DNA from: Rattus norvegicus
Lineage: Eukaryota; Chordata; Mammalia; Rodentia; Muridae
Direction of reading: 5' to 3'
DNA: 64,000 nt
Assembly (NCBI RefSeq): GCF_036323735.1
Contig: NC_086026.1
Span: forward strand, 70,492,539 to 70,556,538
Part shown: positions 10,390-21,935 of the stretch, piece after piece
Layout: every line of letters starts with the position of its first letter
Position numbering within the stretch: position 1 is the stretch's first letter
Made by a program: the position numbers and the translations under genes
Notes under the pieces: model-generated
The model's input: the letters and a program-made list of their open reading frames with translations, nothing else
Databases searched by the model: none
Told to the model about the DNA's origin: nothing

Positions 10390-11110
10390 GATGATCTGGA
10401 TTGAGTTACTGACAGTCTTCTTAGTGGAAAAGACAGGTAACAAGGGCCAAGGGGAGACATGGCGTGTGTGCACGAGGTCAGGATTTTCCAAGATTAACCT
10501 TGCCAGTGAAATGCCTTGACAGGTAACTTCATGCCAACAAAAGGACTCTTGTTAATTAAGAGAGGCAAGAAAAGGTCAAACACCAGGCAGGCTGCTGTGG
10601 TGTGGGAGTTGCCTCTTCCCAGTGGTTCCCACCACAGGAACTCTTTACCTCGGGCTTCACTGGGCTCTGAGCAGACCTGATGATGGGTTTACAGGGAGGA
10701 CAAAGGGGGAGCACGGCGGTGATGATATCTGGACCTTCTAAATCCTTTGCAGGCCTCCAAGTTCTGGGCTCCAATACTGTAACTCTTAAGATCTAATTAG
10801 AGTTCAGGCCATGCACATGCCAGTGAGAGAGACCCACCCATCAGGTCTCTGGTGGAGGGGGGGAGGGACTTGCTGAATCTAGCCAGCATCATTTCTTCCA
10901 AATTCTGTTAGGTTCTTACTTAAGACGAATCAAAACAAGCATATTCCTCTCCAGAACACAGACAAAACAAAACAAAAAAACCCACAACAGCCAACCGAAC
11001 AACTCTGGTTGCATCCCCTCTTCGTGCACCTGACCCTAGTGTCTACCCATGGCTACACAGCAAGGAGTCTCCAGGACACATTTAGTCATCCTGCAGCTCT
11101 GAGGCCAAGT
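10390..11110. other. Unique sequence, no gene recognised
   Basis: No open frame with a recognisable domain. A short A-rich stretch at 10966-10983 (AAACAAAACAAAAAAA) is the only simple sequence. Confidence 0.55.
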
Positions 11111-11205
11111 GTGGTTTTGCTCCCTGACAAGCTATGCACACTCGGGAAACTGAATCTCCCTCTCTGAGTCTCATGCCCTCACTGTGACAGAGGAGGTGCC
11201 TACCA
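11110..11205 (+). mobile_element. Possible MIR fragment
   Basis: GAAACTGAATCTCCCTCTCTGAGTCTC resembles the MIR core 'acttaacctctctgagcctcag'. Weak, and inferred from the pattern only. Confidence 0.4.
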
Positions 11206-11640
11206 AGACCTGCCTTAGTAGCTTCTTAGAGGAGCCATAGGTCCCCTGGGTGGTGCCTGCTCACAGCGAGGATGAGTGGAGATTGTTCTCACCCTCTCCC
11301 TTGTCTTTCCTTTGTCTCCTTGCTCCTCTTCTCTGCCTTGGCCTGGGTCCACCCCCAATGTCCAGCCATCTTGGACACACAAGGTACTCTGCCTGATCAG
11401 CACACGATTGCCAACACCTGGGCGGGGGGCGGGCTTGTAGACACATCTGTCTAATTCACTATGGTTCCGGTTTTCTTCCTCGGAAAAGCCAGTGATAGTC
11501 TTCCCTCTGGCTCCTAGTAGAATCCAGTGGGGAACACCCTGCTCACTGGCAGGCAGAGGGCTCCTCAGACACTCCCTTCTCCCACACGCTCTCCTACTGA
11601 ATAATGAAGATGCCCTCAGACCCTAGCTCCCTCCCTCCTG
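11205..11640. other. Unique sequence, no gene recognised
   Basis: Short overlapping open frames occur on both strands without a recognisable product. Confidence 0.5.
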
Positions 11641-11644
11641 GCTC

Positions 11645-11885
11645 CCAGCCTCTGATATATTTGATCCCAGATAGCATAATTTTTCACTTAAATGTGAATG
11701 TATTTGTGAATTGATAGAAAATAGTTCTCACTTGGGTGATATAATACAGGACTGCCCCATCCAGGCTGCTATTTTGATTGTGACTTAAATGGATGAGGCC
11801 ATCAATAATTATTTTATTGAACAGGCACATAAAAAATGATGCTGGGCTGAAGTAATTTCCCAGGCGAAGACAAGCTAATGCATTG
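11645..11885. promoter_or_regulatory. Candidate conserved non-coding element
   Basis: AT-rich unique block with a TAATTA homeodomain core at 11806-11811 inside CATCAATAATTATTTTATTG, plus CTTAAATGTGAATG and GATTGTGACTTAAATGG. Composition contrasts sharply with the GC-richer flanks. The regulatory role is inferred. Confidence 0.4.
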
Positions 11886-12640
11886 GGGGTAGGCTACCTT
11901 TGCAGACCCGAGCCTGCTGCAGAGTGCTGGGGGTGGGGTGGAGACATCCTTCCTTACCCGCCAGGCTCTCCTCCCCTAGAGGAGGACTTCCTTGCAGGGA
12001 ACCTGGGTTATGGAGCAGAGTGGCTGCTGGTGACCTGAAGACAGCAGTGGGGGCTAAGGAGTCCTTGAAGCACTTCCTAGGTCGTCTTGCTTCCCACTCT
12101 GTAACCTGGGGTCTCTGCAGGAGGAGAGGACCTCTCATACAGGCTGAGGGCTGCATGGATGCCCAGGCTCCTCCAGCTGGTGCCTGGGACCTCCCACCTT
12201 CTAACAACCAGGACGCAGAGCCCCTCTCAGAAGTCTTTACACTGACACTTCTGGGACCCAAGGGGTGATTTGGGGAATAACCCTGTGGGGTTCGGTTATT
12301 CTAGATCTGTAGGACTCCAGCACCACAAACATGTCCTCTAAAGGGGGAGGCACAGAAAAGGCTGTCAAAGGGACATGAAAAGCACCCCTACCCCAAACCC
12401 ACCAAGGCCCATGAGCATCTGCCTCACCATCAGTTTGGGCTCACATTGATGGTGTCTGCTGGTTTGAACCTAGATTAAAGCCCTAGGCAGGGCAGAGTCT
12501 GACCTAACATTCCACAGTCTAGCTGCAGATGTGCACCACTGTCTGGTTAACAGTTTCCCCAACTCTTTTATGTCCCACCATGCTTCTAAGCTTACGACAT
12601 ACGACCTGAATGATGATTTGCTTTGTTTCCCTAAGCCAGC
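11886..12640. other. Unique sequence, no gene recognised
   Basis: Open frames of 120-130 codons occur on both strands at 11.9-12.27 kb and shadow each other; neither has a recognisable domain. Confidence 0.5.
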
Positions 12641-12716
12641 CTTTTAATTTAGCCCCATTTGTAGCAATAAATTCACAAACTCATACTTGATATATTCTTT
12701 CTGTGTCTCTATGTAT

Positions 12717-12811
12717 CTGTCTCCCTCCTCTTCTCTCTCCTTCCCTTCCCTTTCTTTTCTCTTCTCTTCTTTCTTTTCTTTTCTTTTCCTTTCTTTTCTT
12801 CTCTTTTCTTT
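12717..12811. repeat. Pyrimidine-rich (TTTCT)n tail
   Basis: CTCTTC/TTTTCTTTTC runs directly before a reverse-oriented B4, so probably the expanded A-rich tail of that SINE. Confidence 0.9.
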
Positions 12812-13010
12812 GACACAGGGTCTCATGTAGCTCAGACTAGCTTCAAATTCCCTGTAACCGAGGACAGCCTTGAACTCCTGCCTCCATCCACTAAGTGCTG
12901 GGATTACAGGCATGTGACTCCAGGCCTGATTTGCATGGTGCTGGGACTCAAACCCAGGGCTTCATGTATGTTACACAAACACTGCCAACTGAACGGCATC
13001 CACACTCCTC
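12812..13010 (-). mobile_element. B4 SINE
   Basis: GACACAGGGTCTCATGTAGC, AAGTGCTGGGATTACAGGCATG and GTGCTGGGACTCAAACCCAGG give the reverse B1 part followed by the reverse ID-like part. Confidence 0.85.
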
Positions 13011-13870
13011 TCTTCTGTTCCATCTCTCTCAATATGTAGCCCGAATACCTAATCCTCTTGCCTCAGTCTGCCCAGTGCTAGGATTTTTAAGCTTGCCTGT
13101 TTGACTTTACTTTTCTAATGCTCATCAGAAATAAATCCTAAGTGAAGTAGAACATCTGCATCCAGCTAATAAGAGGCATCTAGCAAGCACCAGGCGGGGG
13201 TGGGGCTGTACCCAGAAAGGCTTGTCTCCAGCGGGAGGCAGAGCAGAGCTGGGAGAGGGTATGGTGCCTCTCATCCTAACCATCTCCCTGCTAGTCTGGC
13301 CTACATCAGCCAAGTGGGCTCACACAGGTCTGCAGGATCCTGCTCATCACGGGACAGGGAGGTCTGGAGATCTTCCCTGCACAAGTCTCCTTTTTCTCTC
13401 AGGGCTGCAGCTTGCTTTCTTTAAACTAAAACCCACCCGCTACCACCCCATAAAGAATGCACCCATCTTCCACTTCAGGTCAGATTCTGGGAGCCAAGAG
13501 CACATGGTTTCCTTCATGTTTGGGGCTTAGATGGCTCATCTCCATAGGGAAATTGTCAGAGGATCAGAGACCTGGAAAACAGTAAGTCAGAGGTTCACAG
13601 ATCCCAGGGCTCTGAGTCCCCACCCACCTCTAAAGGTTAGTTCCCAATAAAGAGCTGAGAAGACTTCCTTAGAGCCTTTCTGTACCTACTCCCTTTCTTA
13701 TACCTTCCTCTACTCATGAAGGACCGTTATCCCCAGAGGCCAACCCTAGGGAAGCAGGTAATCCATTCTTGGGACCCAAGGCTAAGCTAAGGCGCTACCC
13801 TGGCTGAGGACTGCCTATCTGCTTAAGGGTGACCAAACTCATGTGTCCTTCACAATTTTCCCAGAGACCA
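13011..13870. other. Unique sequence, no gene recognised
   Basis: No clear repeat family. The 102-codon open frame from 13222 has no recognisable domain. Confidence 0.5.
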
Positions 13871-13872
13871 TG

Positions 13873-14276
13873 TGTACTGGTTAGTCTTACGTCAACTTGA
13901 CACAAGCTAGAGTCATCAGAGAGGAAGAAGCCTCAATTCAGAAAATGCCTCTATGAGATCAGGCTGTAGGCAAGCATGTAGGACATTTTCTTAATTAGTG
14001 ATTGAAGTAGGAGGCCCCAGCCTATTTATAGGTGATGTCATTCCTGGGCAGTGGTCCTGGGTTCTATAAGAATGCAGGCTGAACAAGCCAGTAAGCTGAA
14101 CTACTCCTCCCTGGCCTCTACATTAGCTCCTGCCATTGGGTTCCTGGCCTGCTTGAGTTCCTGTCTTGACTTCCTTCGATGATGAACTGTGATGTGTAAG
14201 CAAAGACAAAATAAACCTTTTCCTCCCTAAGTTGTTTAGATCATGGTGTTTCATCACAGCAATAGAAACTAAGACA
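13873..14276 (+). mobile_element. MaLR-type LTR (MT/MTE-like)
   Basis: Starts TG and ends CA: TGTACTGGTTAG ... GTCAACTTGACACAAGC ... AGACAAAATAAACC (polyadenylation signal near 14209) ... AATAGAAACTAAGACA. Five-base flanks CCATG (13868-13872) and CCAAG (14277-14281) differ at one base, consistent with an aged 5-bp target-site duplication. A non-coding, solo LTR. The subfamily name is uncertain. Confidence 0.8.
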
Positions 14277-14850
14277 CCAAGGGATCTGCCTGAGGCTATC
14301 TGGTCCTTCCTGGATATTAATCAAACTCCAGGACCTGTGGGGTCAGGTAGGAAAGACAGAATGAGGGGGCCAAGGTTGCACCCACAAAAGGGCAGGTTCC
14401 TTCTAAAGAGATGGGCTGGATGAAAGGGAGAGAATTAACCGGGCTTCAGACCCCACTTCTCTGGGTCAGATCCAGCCAGCCTGTGGCTCTGACCTAGACA
14501 GAGCACGCAGAAATTTTATAAGGTGGGAGGGATCTTAGAGGGCTTCGTCTGGGCTTTCTCAGGGATTCACTATAGCACTCAAAAGTGGCTGCGTGTCTCA
14601 TTGGAGTCCTGAGTCTGGTCATCTCAGCTCCTGTGCAGACAGGAGGAGAGGTCCCTGTGATGGATCTGGGAAGGACCCTTCCCCCAAGTGCTGGCTCAGT
14701 TTTAATTTCCAGGACCTACCTGGTTGGGGCTGTTCTATGTAAACAATTGTGCAAATGTGCTCTTGGGCCTCCCCACCTCCTCCAGGGTCGATTTAATTCC
14801 TGCTGATCTAGGCATTTCCCCCAAGGGTTTAATATACGAATATACACCCG
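14277..14850. other. Unique sequence, no gene recognised
   Basis: Nothing beyond short uninformative open frames. Confidence 0.5.
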
Positions 14851-15055
14851 CAGGGATTGGGGAGATGTCTCAATTATAAAGTGCTGAGGATCTGAGTTCA
14901 GAATCCCAGAGCCCATATTAAGATGCCCAGTGCAGTGATGTCCGCCTGTACTCCAGTGCTTGGGAGAGAGAGAGACCCGAGGATCTCTGGGGCTTGCTGG
15001 CTAACCAGCCCTGGCAATCGTTGAGCTGAACAGTGGAAGCGGGTGAAGTGGCTTC
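14851..15055 (+). mobile_element. B4 SINE
   Basis: GGGATTGGGGAGATGTCTCAATTATAAAG (ID-like half) is followed by CAGTGATGTCCGCCTGTACTCCAGTGCTTGGG (B1-like half). Forward orientation. Confidence 0.7.
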
Positions 15056-15559
15056 CCCAAGGTTGTGCCCCTGCCCCGGGCTATGTCCAGATCTGTATGT
15101 AGGCATCTGGCACACCCTTGATCTTTGCACTGTTTGGCCTCTCCAATCCTGATTCCTTGAGCCAGTAGGTCCAGCCTGGGCCTAGCCTTCTCCCATCTCA
15201 GGCCTAAAGGACTACTTTCTTGTCAGCTGTTATTTGGATCCCTACCCATGGGTATTTGGCATCTTTTCTTCTCAAATTCGAACCCTTGTCAATATAAGAC
15301 AAAGCCTTCTGCCCATGTTTGTTCACTGGCTCTGGAAGAGATCACCAGAAACCTGAGGTTTGCTGTGGGCTTTGCAGCTCGGGAGCTCACACTTGACCTC
15401 CGTCTGAATTGGCTGTGAAAACACACAGTTGGGCCTCTGAAAGGTTTCAGGTCAGTAAGTAGCATAGCAGAGGAGAACTGGCACTTGGAACCTGCCCCTC
15501 AGCGGTGCTGATACTGGCTGAGGGCCGTACCTTGAGCTTGCCGCTGTGAAGATGGCAGA

Positions 15560-15877
15560 CTAGAGGATGGCTCGGGCCATAAAGACCTCACCTTGCAAGC
15601 ATGGAGCTGTTCCTCGGGGCCTATGTCTAAAGCCAAGCCTTACCTCACTGACGAGCATCAGACCAAGGAGAGACCTTGTCACAAAACCAAAGGTGGATGG
15701 TACCTGAGGAATAATACGCAATGACATCCTATGCCCTCCGCGCGTACTTATGTGCCTGCTCAGATGTGTGCATCCCAAACACATACACAAGGAAGCAGGC
15801 TTTGATTCCCTACTAGACATCTCAGGAAGACAGGAAGGTGGTCCCTGCAGGCTCCTACACATGCACGACAGCACGTA

Positions 15878-15924
<47 letters not shown>
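15560..15924 (+). mobile_element. Diverged B4-like SINE with (CA)n end
   Basis: CTCGGGCCATAAAGACC, CAAGGAGAGACCTTGTCAC and GTGGATGGTACCTGAGGAATAA fit a degraded forward B4. A pure (AC)n run of about 22 units lies at 15880-15924. Confidence 0.55.
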
Positions 15925-15926
<2 letters not shown>

Positions 15927-16974
15927 CTTGTGCACATGTGCCCTGCTGTGATGAATAGCATTCATTTAGGCAGTGTAGAAAGCACTACTCTACAGATCTA
16001 TCGGATTTTTATTAACTGTTTGGCTGTCACGCTTTCAAAAATCAATCACACCATGCTGCCCTCTGGAGACTCACTGGGGTTTCAGGTCTGGCTTCCTGGT
16101 CTAAATGTGGCCCAGGCTTGGCCAGGCCAGCAGGGCTGGGAAAGGGTTGGAGAGGGGGTGGAAGCACAAGAGTGACTGAATCCTTTCTTGCCCCATCATG
16201 AACAGCCTGCTCTGTGCACTCCCCCCACCACCACCTCCCTCCTAAGCCTCAAACTGCATGCTCAAGGGCACCCTCCATTCCAGAGCTCACTATGTGTTTC
16301 TTGATTCTTGAGCCAGGCCCGACGACGTGAATGTCTCTTGTGACTCACTTACCAACCAGTAAAGCAGGTGGGGCCAGGCAAAGACCCTCAGCAGGCTGCC
16401 GTGAGGCAGAAGGGAGTTTAAAATTTCCAAACCCTTTCAGGGAAAACAAACCATCAAAAGCCTTCGAGCTGACGCAGGTCAATATTTCAGTTGGTCAGGC
16501 TCCTAGGCTGACACAGCCAAGGCCAGGTGTAGGGAGCTGGCTCTGCAGTCCAGGGAAACAGGGGGGTCTCTGTGTTGAGTGGACCACCCCGTGGAGTCCT
16601 GTCTTCGGCAACGGCAGGCTGTGGGCCCTCAAACTGCCCTGGCATGGTTTCAGGATGCAATCTGGCCGTCTGCTCCCTACATCCCACAGGAGCGGGCCTG
16701 GAGTCTCTGTCTCTGCAGAAAGCGGAGCCCTGTGATTTTCTGGAGGGCCACTGTGGTGACGTTGACTTGACAGGAGCTCCAAGCAGAGGTTTAGAGAAAG
16801 GCGAGTGAATACAAAACTTGGGGTGAAACCCTGGGGCTTCAAGTCCCTCTGTGGGTCTAACCCAGGTGTCTGTGGCTTCCTATCTCTGGTGTCATGGAAA
16901 CAGCTTGCCTAGTTTGGAAGCCACATCTATTCCAGCCCCAGGACTTGGATTCAACCTTGTTCTTGTGTGGTCTC
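15925..16974. other. Unique sequence, no gene recognised
   Basis: Open frames up to 134 codons on both strands between 16.33 and 16.84 kb overlap each other; none shows a recognisable domain. Confidence 0.5.
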
Positions 16975-17352
16975 TGTGCTAGCTGATTTCTGTCACCTTG
17001 ACACAAGCTAGAGTCATCTGAGAGGAGAGAACCTCAACTGAGAGAATGCCTCTATAAAATCGGGCTGCAGGCAAGCCTGTAGGACATTTTCTTAATTAGC
17101 GACTGATGGGAGAGGGCCCCAGGCTGGTGGCCCTGGGCTCTGTAAGAAGGCAAGCAAGCTATGAGGAGCAAGCCAGTAAGCAGCACCCCTCCATGGCCTC
17201 TGCATCAGCTCCTGACTCCAAGTTCTTGCCTTCTTTACTTCTTGTCCTGGCTTTCTTCAATGAAGAACAGTAATGTGGAAAGAGTAAGCCTTTCTCCCCG
17301 AGTTATTTTTGGTCATGGAGTTTCATCACAGCAATAGCCCCTAACTGAGACA
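16975..17352 (+). mobile_element. MaLR-type LTR (MT/MTE-like)
   Basis: Same family and orientation as the copy at 13873: CACCTTGACACAAGCTAGAG, TTTTCTTAATTAGCGACTG, CCCTCCATGGCCTCTGCATC and a terminal CTAACTGAGACA. Flanking pentamers GTCTC (16970-16974) and GTGTC (17353-17357) differ at one base, again like an aged 5-bp target-site duplication. Confidence 0.8.
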
Positions 17353-17784
17353 GTGTCCCTCTTTCCCTGGTCATCCCTGACCCCAGCCCCACACTCAGAT
17401 CCTTACTCCTGAGGACTGGACATCTTACCTTCTACTCAAGCATAAACACCTGACAGTATAGGATGGGGCTTTCTGCCCGTGTTTCCTGATTTGACCCATA
17501 GTTCTGGTGGGAGTGGAGTTGTGCTCTTTAAAACACGTGGGCTCGTTCTCGACCTCCATCAGAATCAATGCCTCCCTCTTCTGTTTTCTGTCCCCTCCTC
17601 CTTCCCTCTTTGAACTTTATCCATATTTGCCTGTACCTACCTACCTGGCCACTGGGAAGCCCTTGACCAAAATTACAATTATAATATAATTATATCATTT
17701 TCCCTTCCCTCCCTCCAAACTTCCTCATGCCCCTCCTTGCTCTCTTTCAAATTCATGGCCTCTTTTTCATTAATTATTGTTATA

Positions 17785-17851
<67 letters not shown>

Positions 17852-17919
17852 GGATATATATATATATATGTAGGATATATATATATATATATATATGTAG
17901 GATATATATATATCCTACA
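17785..17919. repeat. (CT)n(AT)n array with perfect palindrome
   Basis: (CT)11 at 17785-17806 runs into (AT)n, which is broken three times by GTAGG. The last interruption forms a perfect 24-bp palindrome at 17896-17919 with arm TGTAGGATATAT. Cruciform-prone. Confidence 0.95.
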
Positions 17920-17999
17920 GGGCTGGATAATCAACTGGTGTGTTTTACCTTGATGTTACTATTTCTCCCCTGTCTTATTGGTTTAGTTGTTTAGCTGTT

Positions 18000-18168
18000 T
18001 TGTTTTGTTTGTTTTGTTTTGTTTTGTCTTGAAGATAGGGTCTCTGTGTAGCCCTGGGTGTCCTGATACTTGCTCTGTAGACCAGGCTTGCCTTGAACTC
18101 ACAGAGATATGACTGCCTATGTCTCTCAAGTACTGGGATTAAAGGCAGGCACCTCTACTGCCCAGTCT
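18000..18168 (-). mobile_element. B1 SINE with (TTTTG)n tail
   Basis: A TTTTGTTTTGTTTG tail, then GATAGGGTCTCTGTGTAGCCC, GTAGACCAGGCTTGCC, AGTACTGGGATTAAAGGC. Reverse-complement B1. Confidence 0.9.
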
Positions 18169-18169
18169 T

Positions 18170-19265
18170 CTTTTTTTTTTAAATAAAGGGGCTAAGTGGA
18201 ATATTAGTTTGTTGTAAAAGGGAATGAAGTACTAGTCCATGTTACAAGATGCATGAACCTCAAAAACATATGTTCAGTAAAAGAAACCAGGCAGCAAAGG
18301 TCACGTGTTACATAGCCCCCCATCTGAGATGGGAAAGTCCACCCAGACATATCATGATGCTGGCAGCAGGGCTGAGGAGACAGAGAATGGGGAGGGTTGG
18401 GTGTGAAGAGAATGTTCTGGAACTAGCTAGAAATGGTTTCGCAATGTCCTGAACATTCTAAATGGTGCTGGATGATGCTGAGCTTAAAAATGGTTCATCT
18501 TATAAGATGTGAATCTCGCCTTAAACACACAAATACTAATGTCCCCACACCTTGAATGCTCACACCTTGAATCCTCTCCAAGCCTGGAAATACCTCATGT
18601 GCTGGAGGGGCAGGGGAGGGATGAAGCCAGCAGTGTTGGCCCTGGCCACAGAAAGACACTGGCTGATATGCTTTTGACTTGGGGCACGGAGCATGGGGCC
18701 TTCCCTGGCCCTTGCGGTCATAGGTTCCAGCGTAGAGGCCTCAGAGAGCTGATCAAGGAGAAAAGAGCAAGAAGACAGAGTCAAGCAGGAGAAGGGAGTG
18801 GGGTCAGGGCAGGGCATAGGTCGGGGGCTGGGGTGGGGTGGGGCCAGGGGACATCCCTGCTCACTAGGCTGTGGTCTGCACTCCAGCCCATAACTCATTG
18901 CAGCCCCACAGCTCTTAGCTCTTCAAAGGAGGCCAGCAGAATTGTAGGGCAAGCAAAGAACCTACAGCCACTTGGAAAGAAAGCATTGGTCTGCTTCAAG
19001 GTCTGCTACAGTGACAAGTAGGACTGCAGTGACATGAGAGGGAAAGGCGTGCCCGGCTCTGTGTCCCTTCTGCTGGGAAGCCTTGTGGGCTGAGCAGAGC
19101 AGGAGTGGTAGATGACCAATGGGTCACAAGAGCAGTCCCGGCAGCTCTGTGGAGAGTGACTCATGGCAGCCATGAAGAGGGGACAAGGAGACCTAGCCTT
19201 GGCTCCCGGGTTGTCAGCAGCCTGTGAGGCTATGAATGTGAAGTATGGGTGGTGATTTGAGGCTG
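18170..19265. other. Unique sequence, no gene recognised
   Basis: The 170-codon open frame from 18509 and a 112-codon shadow on the opposite strand have no recognisable domain; the former includes GGGGTGGGG low-complexity sequence. Confidence 0.5.
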
Positions 19266-19269
19266 CTGC

Positions 19270-19455
19270 AGCATAACAGGCCCTGATCTGCTTACTCTGT
19301 GAAGATCAGCAAACCACTAGACCTCTCTGTGATTCTTTCCTCATTAGTGAGACTGGGAAAATGGGCATAGTTCCTTGGAAAGGCTATCGTGAGGACAGTG
19401 TGTCAGAGAGTGGAATGACACAGTAAATACATACTGTGTGTTGGCCCTGTTCCAC
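19270..19455 (+). mobile_element. MIR SINE
   Basis: CTAGACCTCTCTGTGATTC, TTTCCTCATTAGTGAGACTGG, AAAATGGGCATAG, GCTATCGTGAGGACAG and CAGTAAATAC follow the MIR 'cctctctg...tttcctcatctgtaaaatgggg...gttgtgaggat...cagtaaat' order. Confidence 0.75.
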
Positions 19456-19824
19456 TCTGAGATCATCTCCTGGTGGGTGGAGCTAAGGAGAGATTCTGCA
19501 GAGATCTGCCTCCCTGTTCTGGGCCTGGAGTCCTCCTCAGTAGAATGAAGATTTGCCAGAAGCTCCTAATGATCCCTTCAGCTTAACACCCAAGGACCAG
19601 AACCCAGAACAGAAGAGGAGAGCAAAGGGCAGACCACTAGGGTGTGCTCAGGGGGACCACCAGGGCAGCTGCTGTCAATCTTTCCTATGCTCCAGCCAGA
19701 GGATACTGTCCACGTCACAGATGAGGACCACCACTTCTTTTGGGTTAGTCTATTACACCTTTTAACTTACTGGATAAATGCTTTGGAGGATAAATCACTA
19801 TTCTGTAGACATTTTAATTTGGCA
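19455..19824. other. Unique sequence, no gene recognised
   Basis: No repeat family or domain-bearing frame recognised. Confidence 0.45.
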
Positions 19825-19983
19825 GCTGGCAGAATGGTTCAGTGTGTAAAGGTATTTGCTGAGCAAGGCTGGTGACTCAACTGAGATCCTCGGAACCCAC
19901 ATAAAGACAGATAGAGAGAACCAACACCATCAGATTGTCCACACACACACCATAGTTCACCTGCCCCACATCATACACACACA

Positions 19984-20023
<40 letters not shown>

Positions 20024-20025
20024 TA
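19825..20025 (+). mobile_element. B3-like SINE with (AC)n end
   Basis: GGCAGAATGGTTCAGTGTGTAAAGG (tRNA-like A-box region), CGGAACCCACATAAAGACAG, ending in an (AC)n run at 19975-20020. Confidence 0.65.
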
Positions 20026-20049
20026 ATTAACTTCAAATATTTAATTTGG

Positions 20050-20325
20050 TTGTCTGAGGAGATGACTCAGTCATTGAAGGATGAGGAAAGCACAGGAAGC
20101 TGAGTTTGACCCCCAAAAACCCGTGATAATAATCTGGGTACCCATAATTCCAGTGCTGGAGGAAGAACTCTCTGGCTATTTGGTAAGTTCCAGGCCAGTG
20201 AGACTGTCTTTAAAACCAATGTGGCTGACACCTGAAGAATGACAGCCAAAGTTGCCCTCTGGCTTGCACATGCTCATATACACACATGCACCGGCCCGCA
20301 TGTGCATGCACAGGCACAACACTGT
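20050..20325 (+). mobile_element. B4 SINE
   Basis: GAGGAGATGACTCAGTCATTG (ID-like), CATAATTCCAGTGCTGGAGG (B1-like), GCACATGCTCATATACACACATGCAC tail. Tandem with the preceding SINE in the same orientation. Confidence 0.75.
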
Positions 20326-20744
20326 CTTCAAGTTCATGTATGTTTCTTTTATTTCTGTTCCTTGATCCCTGTTACATGTACTTTTGGAAGGAAAGCTTCC
20401 CGGGATGCTCAGCATGGTCTTTGAAATAGAACTGAGCTTTGGGAACAGAGTGGAAACACATCCCAGGCTCAAGGCAGGGCAGAGTCAATAAGCCCTTTTC
20501 TTTCCTTGACTTAAGGTCAATGGTGTTGATATGGAGTTTTCTGAGGTTTCTGAGGCTGCTTTCTGGGAACCAGTCTTCCTCTTGTGGTCAGTAGAAGAGG
20601 CACGGTTACTACAAAGCTATGGGGTTGTATGTGTATGTACATGTATATATGTGTACACAAGTATTTGAGAGAACAGAAGAGCCAAGAATGGAGTATGTGC
20701 CCATAATTCTATCTGGTCAGGAGCATTGAGAATTCAAGACTAAG

Positions 20745-21113
20745 TGTCTTGGCTAGTTCTTTTTGTCAACTTGACACAAGCTAGAGTCTCCCAGGAAGAG
20801 GGATGCTCAATTTAGAAAATGTCTAAACAGACTGACCTTTAGGTAAGTCTATATGTCATTTTTATTGATTATTGATATGGGATACTCCCTGGAAAGGTGG
20901 TCTTGGGCTGTGTAAGAAAGCAGGCTGAACAAGCCAGGGGTAACAAACCAAAAAGCAGCAGCATCCCTTCATGGCCTCAGTTTGTGCCTTGAGGTTCCTA
21001 CCTTGATTTCCCTTCATGATGAACTGTAAACCACAAGATTAAAGAAACCCCTTTCTTCCCAAGTTGTTTTTGGTCGTGATGTTCGCCCTGGCAATAGGAA
21101 GCAAACTCAAGCA
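20745..21113 (+). mobile_element. MaLR-type LTR (MT/MTE-like), diverged
   Basis: GTCAACTTGACACAAGCTAG, GGGCTGTGTAAGAAAGCAGGC, CATGATGAACTGTAAACC and AGTTGTTTTTGGTCGTGATG match the two LTR copies upstream and share their orientation. The 3' end is degraded. Confidence 0.75.
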
Positions 21114-21214
21114 CCAACCTCCTCGGAAGCCAGCCAGGCCATGTGAGCCCTTGCCTCAAACATGTGAAGTGGAGAGTAATGGAGGCAAACAACCTGGTGC
21201 CAATTTTTGGCCTC

Positions 21215-21440
21215 TACATGCACACACACACATGCACACACACATGAACACATACATGCACAAACACACAAGCAGACACATGCACATACAGATACACACA
21301 CATGCACATACACAAACACAATCATGCACATACACACATGCACACACTCATGTGCACAGAAAGAGAGAGGGGAAGAAAGGAAGGAAGGAAGGGAGGAAGG
21401 GAGGAAGGGAGGAAGGGAGGAAGGGAGGGAGGGAGGAAGA
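21215..21440. repeat. CA-rich run followed by (GGAA/GGGA)n
   Basis: 21215-21357 is (CA)n broken by TGCACA and GAACAC; 21358-21440 is purine-only GAAGGAAGGAAGGGAGGAAGG. Open frames here are composition artefacts. Confidence 0.95.
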
Positions 21441-21699
21441 TGAAGATGAGGCAGAGAAGGCACTGTAGAATGAGGTCCATAGTCCCAACCACACTTTAGC
21501 AACAGGCCCACACCTTCCTTACACTTCAGCCCACCATGCTGGGTGTTTTCCCTGGTCTCCACCACTTGGAGCAAACGACAGAAGTCTGAGCAGTGGACAG
21601 ACACCCATGAAGGCTGGCTCATAAACATGTGTTGCATTCATAGCTCAGTGGCCCAGCCAGGCCAGGTAAGTTAAGGGCTGGCCAACCTCAACCTGAAGC

Positions 21700-21779
21700 T
21701 TTTTCGGAGCTGGGGATCGAACCCAGGGCCTTGTGCTTGCTAGGCAAGCGCTCTACCACTGAGCTAAATCCCCAACCCC
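21700..21779 (-). mobile_element. ID SINE (BC1-derived)
   Basis: Reverse complement of ID: it ends CCCCAACCCC (5' end GGGGTTGGGG), with A box (complement of TAGCTCAGTGG) and B box (GGGATCGAACCC complement) both intact. The tail is only about 5 T's, so it is older than the copy at 61961. ID is derived from tRNA-Ala/BC1 and is transcribed by RNA polymerase III when active. Confidence 0.95.
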
Positions 21780-21935
21780 TGCCCTTGCCCTTGAGCACAT
21801 GTGGGGCAGCTGCTCTTTCTGGTGGGTTCAAAGGTCATAGCAGCTTTGTGTGACAAAATTGAGAAGAGGTAACAACAGCTGTTCCAATAGGCAGGCCAGG
21901 TCAGATGTCACTTCCCCTTACAAATGTCACCTTAC

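Noticed and set aside
9804..10394. 196-codon frame rich in THSL/IHSF
   Set aside because: Product of the TCAT/TCAC array running into a B4 SINE.
18509..19021. 170-codon frame
   Set aside because: No domain; overlaps a long opposite-strand frame and G-rich low-complexity sequence.
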